In this document: one piece after another, positions 1 to 4,962 of the stretch | Numbering within the stretch: the first letter of the stretch is position 1 | Layout: the number at the start of each line of letters is the position of its first letter | Source: Acidimicrobiia bacterium | GTDB lineage: Bacteria; Actinomycetota; Acidimicrobiia; Acidimicrobiales; Acidimicrobilacustridaceae | Direction: 5' to 3' | DNA: 6,003 nucleotides | Assembly (NCBI GenBank): GCA_018882825.1 | Contig: VERC01000155.1 | Location: 1 to 6,003, forward strand | Made by a program: the position numbers and the translations under genes | The notes under the pieces: generated by a model | Database searches by the model: none | Told to the model about the DNA's origin: nothing | What the model saw: the letters and a program-made list of their open reading frames with translations, nothing else

Positions 1-247
1 GCACCAGACCCGCCTTGAAACAGGCGAACAGGGCCTCGAGGTACTCGGCCGAGTTCATGAGGTATTGGGCCACGCGCGCCCCACGCTCCAGACCGGCTTC
101 GACGAGTCCGAGGGCGACCGATTCCGAACGCGCCTCCCAGTCGGCCCACGAGCGCACCGTGTCTCCACGGATGACCGCCGGCCGCTCTGGTTGCGCGGTG
201 GCGATCGCCTCCCAGACGTCGGCGAAGTTCCAGTTCGTGGCGTTCAT
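1..247 (-). CDS. Acyl-CoA synthetase (AMP-forming, FadD-like), N-terminal fragment
   Basis: This is the first 82 codons of a minus-strand gene that runs off the left edge. It starts at the ATG at 247-245, and the translation begins MNATNWNFADVWEAIA. The opening NFADVWEAIA, followed by 'QPERPAVIRGDTVRSWADWEARSESVA' (broken here: QPERPAVIRG, then DTVRSWADWE) and then GLERGARVAQYLMNSAEYLE and ALFACFKAGLV, is the usual N-terminus of class I adenylate-forming fatty-acid or carboxylate CoA ligases. In this family the stretch covers the first strands of the N-terminal domain up to the 'A-x-x-K-A-G-x-V-P-V' segment. The ATP-binding loop and catalytic lysine lie outside the window, so activity and substrate cannot be judged. 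It lies 12 nt behind the upstream carboxymuconolactone-decarboxylase-family gene on the same strand, so the two are probably cotranscribed. There is only a weak GGA upstream of the start. The family call is firm. The substrate is unknown. Confidence 0.85.
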   Translation of the reverse strand, partial: MNATNWNFADVWEAIATAQPERPAVIRGDTVRSWADWEARSESVALGLVEAGLERGARVAQYLMNSAEYLEALFACFKAGLV

Positions 248-259
248 CGACGCGTCCGC

Positions 260-637
260 TCAGTCGCCGCCCGGCGTGCGCTCTCCCACGAGCGCCTGCC
301 GGAGGGAGTTGAAGGCGACACCGCGGGGGAACCCTCCATAGGTGGCGATGGTGACCGCCATCTCCTCGAGATCGGCCGAGGTGAGATCGCCGAGGTCGAG
401 TGCGGAACCCATGTGCATGCGTGTGATGTCGTCACGTCCGAACATGGCCAGCACGGTCAGGATCACCATGCGCCGCTCGCGGGTCGTCAGTTGACCTCGG
501 TTCCACACCATGGCGAAACCGACGTCGCCGACGAACTCCCCGAACGAGCCTTCCGGCATGGGGGGCGGGGGCGGGAACGACATCGCCTTCGACCATCCCG
601 ATTCGAACGCCTCGCGCTTCGATTCGTCGTTCACCAT
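260..637 (-). CDS. Carboxymuconolactone decarboxylase (CMD/AhpD-fold) family protein
   Basis: This 125-residue protein has the length and all-helical pattern of the CMD family. The diagnostic part is residues 48-113: RGQLTTRERRMVILTVLAMF, then the region around H75 (TRMHMGSALDLG), an acidic helix (TSADLEEMAVTIATYGGFPR) and a final NSLRQAL. In PcaC, family members decarboxylate 4-carboxymuconolactone, while AhpD uses a CxxC pair as a peroxidase partner. There is no cysteine at all here, so AhpD-type redox chemistry is excluded. H75 sits where CMD proteins commonly carry a conserved histidine. Residues 22-26 are a run of five prolines in the N-terminal arm. Genes of this type often sit in acyl-CoA or aromatic catabolic clusters without a proven reaction, and beta-ketoadipate genes are absent here, so a true PcaC role is not supported. 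The start ATG is at 637-635. The gene precedes the ligase fragment and is divergent from the hotdog gene. Confidence 0.85.
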   Translation of the reverse strand: MVNDESKREAFESGWSKAMSFPPPPPMPEGSFGEFVGDVGFAMVWNRGQLTTRERRMVILTVLAMFGRDDITRMHMGSALDLGDLTSADLEEMAVTIATYGGFPRGVAFNSLRQALVGERTPGGD

Positions 638-681
638 CTCGCATCACCCCCGACGGCGGTCCGATCGTGAACCACGGGCAG

Positions 682-691
682 AGGATAGGTT
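682..691. promoter_or_regulatory. Candidate overlapping divergent -10 elements in the 60-bp spacer
   Basis: The only spacer between the divergent genes is 638-697. On the plus strand TAGGTT (686-691) ends 6 nt before the ATG at 698. This matches the actinobacterial leaderless arrangement, in which a TAnnnT -10 hexamer lies about 7 nt upstream of a start codon that is also the transcription start. On the minus strand the same spot reads TATCCT (687 down to 682), a -10-like hexamer 44 nt from the start at 637, which leaves room for a leader of roughly 35 nt. The two hexamers share the TA at 686-687. No convincing -35 boxes are visible. An alternative for the plus gene is a GAGG (681-684) acting as a distant Shine-Dalgarno, but its 13-nt spacing is long. 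The motif match is seen directly. Promoter activity is inferred. Confidence 0.45.
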
Positions 692-697
692 GCGCCC

Positions 698-2005
698 ATG
701 GCCGACCGCATCACCGACGAGGGTGTGGCCCGGCTGCGCGAACGCATCGGGATCGCCCGTCCCCACAGCGCGCCACCGCATTACCTGTTCCCCAACGAGG
801 ATGCCTTCCGGCACGTGGCCATGGCCTGTGGCGATGACAATCCGTTGTGGTGCGACCGGGACTACGGCGCCACCACGCGCTGGGGTGGACCAATCGCCTC
901 GCCGCAACTGGTCGGAGGCGACACCCTCATCGGCGAGGACGAGGTCGTGGAGGTCACCCCCGAGCAGCGGGAACTGCTCAAGGGCGACCCCATCGGTGGC
1001 GTGCACGCGTTCTATTCCGGGTCGCGGCGGGAATGGTGGAACCCGCTGCGTCCGGGCGCGGCGGTGGTCCGCCGCAATGCGCTGATCGGCGTCCACGACA
1101 AACGGAGTTCCTTCGCCGAACGGGCGGTGCATGAATGGTTCGGGGAGGGGTTCGCCGTCCGTGGTGGTCCCGTGCTCTCCGGTCAGTACCGGCTGATGAT
1201 CCGGGCCGAACGGGAGAAGGCGGTGGCCCGGTCGACCAACGACGCCGTGGAGATCGAGCCCTACACCGACGAGGAGATCGAGGCCATCTCCACCGCCGTG
1301 GCCGGGGAACGAGCGCGCCGTCGCGGCGCCGAGCCCCGATGGTTCGAGGACGTCACCGAGGGAGACGACATGGGCACCCTCGTGAAGGGTCCGTTGCGAG
1401 TGACCGACATGGTGGTCTGGCACACCGGGATGGGGATGGGCCTCTACGGCGTCGCCGCCCTCCGGCTCGGCCACGACCAGCGACGCCGGATGCCCCGTTT
1501 CTTCCGGCCCGACGACCTCAACATCCCCGATGTGCAACAGCGCGTCCACTGGGATGCCGAATGGGCCCGGCGTGCCGGGAACCCGACCAGTTACGACTAC
1601 GGACGCATGCGTGAGACCTGGCTCATCCACCTGTGCACCGACTGGATGGGCGACGACGCCTGGTTGTGGGAACTCGACTGCCAGTTCCGTCGTTTCAACT
1701 ACGTGGGTGACACGCACTGGATGAAGGGGACGATCGTGCGCAAGTTCCTCGCCCCCGGCGATCGTCCTGCGGTCGACTGCGAGGTGTGGGGCGAGAACCA
1801 GCGCGGCGAACGGACCACTCCCGGTCACGCCACGATCCTGTTGCCGTCACACGAGTACGGACCGGTGCGTCTTCCTGAACCACCGGGCGGAGCCACGAAC
1901 TGTCAGGAGGCCCTCGATGCCCTGGCCACTCGCTTCGCCGCCGACGAGGGCGGCGCCGGAGCGCCCGCCGGGTCCTCACTCCTCGACGGACCGCTCCTCG
2001 ACTGA
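698..2005 (+). CDS. MaoC-like double-hotdog acyl dehydratase family protein
   Basis: This 435-residue protein is built from two hotdog halves, as in the FAS1-like/MaoC N-terminal dehydratase group acting on acyl-CoA thioesters. The N-terminal half (about 28-190) contains ACGDDNPLW (43-51) followed by a YGATTRWGGPIASP segment. This resembles the hydratase-2 motif GDxNPxH, but with Trp51 in place of the His. The C-terminal half (about 212-395) has WHTGMGMGLYG (241-251), a PDVQQRVHWD stretch (277-286), YDYGRMRETWLIHLCTDWMG (299-318) and FNYVGDT (333-339). I recognise these as recurring in a conserved actinobacterial subfamily. Residues from about 396 on form a Gly/Ala-rich tail with no recognisable fold. 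The ATG at 698 is favoured because a leaderless-type -10 precedes it and family-like sequence follows within about 30 residues. It is transcribed alone, towards the ligase gene, and overlaps that gene's 3' end by 30 bp. The fold is confident. The reaction (hydration, dehydration or neither) is not. Confidence 0.85.
   Translation: MADRITDEGVARLRERIGIARPHSAPPHYLFPNEDAFRHVAMACGDDNPLWCDRDYGATTRWGGPIASPQLVGGDTLIGEDEVVEVTPEQRELLKGDPIGGVHAFYSGSRREWWNPLRPGAAVVRRNALIGVHDKRSSFAERAVHEWFGEGFAVRGGPVLSGQYRLMIRAEREKAVARSTNDAVEIEPYTDEEIEAISTAVAGERARRRGAEPRWFEDVTEGDDMGTLVKGPLRVTDMVVWHTGMGMGLYGVAALRLGHDQRRRMPRFFRPDDLNIPDVQQRVHWDAEWARRAGNPTSYDYGRMRETWLIHLCTDWMGDDAWLWELDCQFRRFNYVGDTHWMKGTIVRKFLAPGDRPAVDCEVWGENQRGERTTPGHATILLPSHEYGPVRLPEPPGGATNCQEALDALATRFAADEGGAGAPAGSSLLDGPLLD
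1976..2005. other. 30-bp convergent 3' overlap of two genes
   Basis: The plus-strand hotdog gene ends with TGA at 2003-2005. The minus-strand ligase gene ends with TGA at 1978-1976. The last ten codons of each, stops included, are therefore read from the same DNA. No stem-loop with a T-run is visible on either strand nearby, so transcripts from the two sides probably overlap as antisense RNAs, or rely on factor-dependent termination. Both tails encoded here are outside the recognisable domains. Confidence 0.8.
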
Positions 2006-3346
2006 CCACTGCGCGGCGAGTTCCCGCCGCAGGAGTTTGCCGATCTCGTTCCGGGGCAGCACATCGATCGCCAGGAAGCGCACCGGCACCTTGTAGGGCA
2101 CGAGATGGGTCCGGCAGTGGTCCACCAGTACCGGTTCGTCGACCGCACCGACGACGAAGGCGACCGGGACCTCTCCCAGTCGCTCGTCGGGCACCCCCAC
2201 GACCGCGGCGTCGACGACCTCCGGATGCAGTCGGAGCACCTCCTCCACGGCATCGGGGAAGACCTTGTTGCCGCCGCGGTTGATCACGTCACTGCTGCGT
2301 CCCTCGATCCACACGAACCCGTCGTCATCGATCCGGGCGATGTCCCCGGTGTCGATGAAGCCCTCCGCATCACGACGGGAGTCGAGTCCCACGGCCGATT
2401 CCCGCGGCCGGACCAGCAACCGACCGTCCTCGGCGAGTCGCACCTCGACACCGGGATGCGGTCGACCGGCGGCACCGACCTTCTCGGGCCACTGCCTGGC
2501 GTCGGCCGCCGTCCAACCGATGACCTCGCCCATCTCCGCCTGCCCGTAACTGTTGAGCACGAACACACCGAAACGTTCGGAGAACCTCCGGGCCTGCAAC
2601 GGTGACAATGGCGCGGTGATCGACCGGAGATAGGTCAACGGCGTCAAGGACGGCACCCCGGACTCCAGCACCGTCACCATCGCCGCCGGTGGGAGCACCG
2701 TCGAACGGATGGAATGCCGGCCGATCAGGGTGGCGAACTCGTGCGGATCGAAGCGATCCATGAGCACCAGCGCGGCGCCCACCCGCAGCCCGAACAGGGT
2801 GTTGTAGAGACCGGCGTTGAGGGCCATCGACACCGGTATCAGGTTCGGCATGGGCGGACCCGTGCGACCGGTCCCCGCCCGCAACGGACCGACCATGCGA
2901 TCGAGCAGTTCGAGATAGCCGGTGTGGGTGTGCAGGATCGGCGCGGGTCGGCCGGTGGTACCCGAGGTCCACACCACGAAGGCGATGTCGTCGCCATGGA
3001 TGCGATCGCCCTCCAACCGGTGCACGCCGTCCCGATCGACGAGCGCCGCCGCGCCGGTCTCGGCACAGATCGACGCCACCTCGGTCGACGTGGCCCGGTC
3101 GTTGACCGGAACCAGCACCGCGCCGAGGTCCCACACCGCCGCCATGGTGCACAGCAGTTCGGGCCCGTTGGGCAGCTGGACGGCCACGGCCCGACCGCCA
3201 CCGTCGCCGAGTTCGAGGCCGAGCCGATCGGCGAGCTCGCGCACTCGGGCCCGGACCGCGCCGGCGGTCCACGCACCTTCGGGGTTGTGCACGAGGTCCT
3301 CGTCATCGGCGAAGGGATGACCGAGCACCAGGTCCGACAGTCGCAT
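1976..3346 (-). CDS. AMP-forming acyl-CoA synthetase / carboxylate-CoA ligase (ANL superfamily)
   Basis: This 456-residue enzyme should activate a carboxylic acid to its acyl-adenylate and then to the CoA thioester. It is somewhat short for the family, with a compressed N-terminal region. Core motifs in order are: P-loop TSGTTGRPAP at 127-136; NSYGQAE at 265-271 (A5); DTGD at 332-335 with the ribose-binding Asp (A7); hinge GRSSDVINRGGNKVFP at 349-364 (A8); and PRNEIGK at 431-437 (A10). K437 is the catalytic lysine that drives adenylation. The oddity is Ala135 at the place of the usual Lys in TSGTTGxPK, which breaks the standard AMP-binding signature. The other core motifs are intact, so I expect a functional enzyme. 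The ATG at 3346-3344 directly abuts the stop of the upstream crotonase gene and has no clear Shine-Dalgarno, so it is probably translated by reinitiation. It is the last gene of the operon. The substrate is unknown. Confidence 0.9.
   Translation of the reverse strand: MRLSDLVLGHPFADDEDLVHNPEGAWTAGAVRARVRELADRLGLELGDGGGRAVAVQLPNGPELLCTMAAVWDLGAVLVPVNDRATSTEVASICAETGAAALVDRDGVHRLEGDRIHGDDIAFVVWTSGTTGRPAPILHTHTGYLELLDRMVGPLRAGTGRTGPPMPNLIPVSMALNAGLYNTLFGLRVGAALVLMDRFDPHEFATLIGRHSIRSTVLPPAAMVTVLESGVPSLTPLTYLRSITAPLSPLQARRFSERFGVFVLNSYGQAEMGEVIGWTAADARQWPEKVGAAGRPHPGVEVRLAEDGRLLVRPRESAVGLDSRRDAEGFIDTGDIARIDDDGFVWIEGRSSDVINRGGNKVFPDAVEEVLRLHPEVVDAAVVGVPDERLGEVPVAFVVGAVDEPVLVDHCRTHLVPYKVPVRFLAIDVLPRNEIGKLLRRELAAQWSVEERSVEE
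1979..2008. repeat. Tandem duplication of a 15-nt unit (2 copies)
   Basis: Positions 1979-1993 (CTCCTCGACGGACCG) and 1994-2008 (CTCCTCGACTGACCA) are adjacent and match at 13 of 15 positions. The unit is five codons long, so it keeps frame in both overlapping genes. The plus-strand protein ends LLDGPLLD and the minus-strand ligase ends SVEERSVEE (residues 448-456). The T at 1-based position 2003 in copy two creates the plus-strand stop codon. Confidence 0.75.
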
Positions 3347-4150
3347 TCAGTCGCCGATCGTCCAGCGGGGCTCGCGCCTCTCGGCGAAGGCTCGGGGTCC
3401 CTCGGTCTGATCGGGGTGGCCCCACATCGACACGAGATCCACCGCGCCGGCGCGACAGGCCTCGGTGAGACCCATCTCCAGTGCACCCCACAGGGCCCGC
3501 TTCGACGCCGCCATCGCCCCCGGGGAATTGCGCGCCACCTTCTCGCCCAGCTCCTGCGCCACCTCCCGCAATCGCTCCGGTGGATCGACGACCTCGCTCA
3601 CCATTCCCAGTTCGAAGGCCCGTTGCGCCGACATTCGCTCATGACGACCGACCAGTGCCATCCGCATGACCGCCTCGAACGGCATTTTGCGCAGCAGACC
3701 GATCGCCTCGATGGCCACCACCTGTCCCACGGACACGTGCGGATCGAAGAACTGGGCATCACTGGCGGCGATCACGATGTCCGCATCGGCGACCCAGTGG
3801 AATCCACCGCCGGCACAGATCCCGTTGACGGCGGTGATCACCGGTTTCGTCACCTTCTGGTGCCATGAGGTGAAGTGGAGATCGAAGTTCTCGAGCGACT
3901 CGCGGTAGCGCTCCATGCCGATGCCGTCGGACGCGATCTCGGTGACGTCCACGCCGGTCTGGAAGGCACGACCGTTCCCGGTGTGGACGATCACCCGTAC
4001 GGCCGGGTCGGCCTCCAGTTCGAGCCACGCCTCGGCGAACTCGTCACGCATCGTGTTGTTCATCGCGTTCAACTGCTCGGGACGGTCGTTGAGCAACCAC
4101 CCGACCGGTCCGTGCCGCTCCACCACGAGGGTCTCGTAACGGTTGGTCAT
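3347..4150 (-). CDS. Enoyl-CoA hydratase/isomerase (crotonase) family protein, second of a tandem pair
   Basis: This 267-residue protein is the normal length for a crotonase. The CoA-binding and oxyanion-hole elements are RAFQTGVDV (61-69) and KPVITAVNGICAGGG (102-116). The family normally forms trimers or hexamers and polarises an acyl-CoA thioester carbonyl with two backbone NH groups. In rat enoyl-CoA hydratase the catalytic bases are Glu144, two residues after the GGG, and Glu164, 20 residues later. Here these places read His118 (GGGFH) and His138 (FDPH). Simple syn-hydration by the usual Glu pair is therefore not expected, and isomerase, hydrolase or lyase chemistry is possible. The gene starts within the stop of the upstream paralogue (ATGA overlap, 4147-4150) behind a strong GGAGGT. 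Its TGA abuts the ligase start. The family is certain. The reaction is not known. Confidence 0.9.
   Translation of the reverse strand: MTNRYETLVVERHGPVGWLLNDRPEQLNAMNNTMRDEFAEAWLELEADPAVRVIVHTGNGRAFQTGVDVTEIASDGIGMERYRESLENFDLHFTSWHQKVTKPVITAVNGICAGGGFHWVADADIVIAASDAQFFDPHVSVGQVVAIEAIGLLRKMPFEAVMRMALVGRHERMSAQRAFELGMVSEVVDPPERLREVAQELGEKVARNSPGAMAASKRALWGALEMGLTEACRAGAVDLVSMWGHPDQTEGPRAFAERREPRWTIGD
3371..3607 (-). repeat. Near-duplicate C-terminal coding block, copy in second crotonase
   Basis: This block encodes residues 182-260 (GMVSEVVDPP to AERRE). By hand alignment, 73 of its 79 residues are identical to the block at 4180-4416. A 153-nt sub-stretch compared at DNA level differs at about 19 positions, many of them synonymous. 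It is part of a tandem gene duplication and not a mobile repeat. Confidence 0.7.
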
Positions 4151-4950
4151 CGATCCACCTCCGGTGCGCTCCAGTCGGCCTCCCGCCGTTCGGCGAAGGC
4201 GCGTGGCCCCTCCGTCTGATCAGGATGCCCCCACATCGACACGAGATCGAGCGCGCCGGCCCGGCAGGCGTCGGTGAGACCCGTCTCCAGGGCCCGCCAC
4301 AGCGCCCGTTTCGAGGCCGCCATCGCCGCCGGGGAGTTGCGCGCCACCTTCTCGGCCAACTCCTGCGCCACCTCCCGGAGCCGCTCGGGCGGATCGACGA
4401 CCTCACTCACCATCCCCAGTTGATGGGCCCGTTGCGCCGACAGGCGCTCGTGCCGCCCGGTCAGGGCCATGCGCATCACCGATTCGAACGGCATACGGCG
4501 AGCGAGACCGATCGTCTCGAAGGCGCTGACCTGACCCACCGAGACATGCGGATCGCAGAACTCGGCATCCGAGGCGCACAGCACGATGTCGGCGTCGGCC
4601 ACGAAGTGCAGTCCTCCTCCGGCGCACATGCCGTTGACCGCAGCGATCACGGGCTTCGAGACGCCACAGTGCCACGCCGTCATCCGCAACTCGGCGTCAC
4701 GCGTGCGCCGGGACTGCTCGCGCAACGCGTCACGGTCCTGTGCCAGTTGCACCACGTCGAGCCCGGTCTGGAACGACGCACCGTTGCCGGTGTTGACGAT
4801 CACCCGCACGGCGGGATCGGCATCGAGTTCGGCCCATGCTCCGGCGAGCGCGCCCAGCATCGATGCGTCCATGGCGTTGCCCACGTCGGGACGATCGAAC
4901 ACCAACCACCCGATGGCGCCGTGACGCTCGATCAGAAGTCCCGAACCCAT
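4147..4950 (-). CDS. Enoyl-CoA hydratase/isomerase (crotonase) family protein, first of a tandem pair
   Basis: This 267-residue protein is a paralogue of the downstream gene. The reading frame stays open upstream to an ATG at 5139, but that extension is Arg/Pro-rich, lies inside the acyl-CoA dehydrogenase gene and has no crotonase features. I therefore chose the ATG at 4950-4948, which has a good GAGGGGA Shine-Dalgarno 5 nt upstream and gives the same length as its sister. Landmarks are ASFQTGLDV (58-66) and KPVIAAVNGMCAGGG (99-113), the crotonase oxyanion-hole segments. His115 (GGGLH) and His135 (CDPH) replace the two catalytic glutamates of classical hydratase, as in the sister protein. From the ERHG motif (8-11) to the C-terminal AERRE (253-257) the two paralogues align without gaps. 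Conserved pairing in one operon suggests consecutive related steps or a mixed oligomer, which is inference. Confidence 0.9.
   Translation of the reverse strand: MGSGLLIERHGAIGWLVFDRPDVGNAMDASMLGALAGAWAELDADPAVRVIVNTGNGASFQTGLDVVQLAQDRDALREQSRRTRDAELRMTAWHCGVSKPVIAAVNGMCAGGGLHFVADADIVLCASDAEFCDPHVSVGQVSAFETIGLARRMPFESVMRMALTGRHERLSAQRAHQLGMVSEVVDPPERLREVAQELAEKVARNSPAAMAASKRALWRALETGLTDACRAGALDLVSMWGHPDQTEGPRAFAERREADWSAPEVDR
4157..4162 (-). promoter_or_regulatory. Shine-Dalgarno of the second crotonase gene
   Basis: The minus strand reads GGAGGT 6 nt before the ATG at 4150. It is the best ribosome binding site in the window. It lies within the last codons of the upstream crotonase and supports the 4150 start with its ATGA overlap. 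Confidence 0.8.
4180..4416 (-). repeat. Near-duplicate C-terminal coding block, copy in first crotonase
   Basis: This block encodes residues 179-257 of the first paralogue and pairs with 3371-3607 in direct orientation, offset by 809 bp. The rest of the two genes is much less alike, at about half identical in the first 100 residues. Confidence 0.7.
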
Positions 4951-4955
4951 TCGCG

Positions 4956-4962
4956 TCCCCTC
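4956..4962 (-). promoter_or_regulatory. Shine-Dalgarno that decides the first crotonase start
   Basis: The minus strand reads GAGGGGA, ending 5 nt before the ATG at 4950. It overlaps the TGA stop (4963-4961) of the acyl-CoA dehydrogenase gene, so terminating ribosomes arrive on the next binding site. This supports the start at 4950 over the longer open frame to 5139. Confidence 0.7.

Noticed and set aside
260..637. AhpD-type alkylhydroperoxidase assignment for the CMD-family protein
   Set aside because: The protein contains no cysteine, so the CxxC needed for AhpD activity is absent. Only the family-level call is kept.
65..670. Plus-strand open frame (201 codons) opposite the ligase fragment and CMD gene
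   Set aside because: It has low-complexity Arg/His-rich translation and spans two real minus-strand genes and their junction.
644..1828. Long open frame on the minus strand (394 codons) opposite the hotdog gene
   Set aside because: It is a shadow of the plus-strand gene in GC-rich DNA. The translation is His/Gly/Pro/Val-rich with no family resemblance, while the plus strand encodes a recognisable double-hotdog protein.
1985..1993. Possible terminator hairpin (CGG-A-CCG) between the convergent genes
   Set aside because: The stem is only three base pairs with no T-run on either strand. It is part of the 15-nt duplication.
2714..3868. Long plus-strand open frame (384 codons) opposite the ligase and crotonase genes
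   Set aside because: It crosses a gene boundary on the other strand, has Arg/His/Gly-rich composition and no motif. Both minus-strand genes are clear enzymes.
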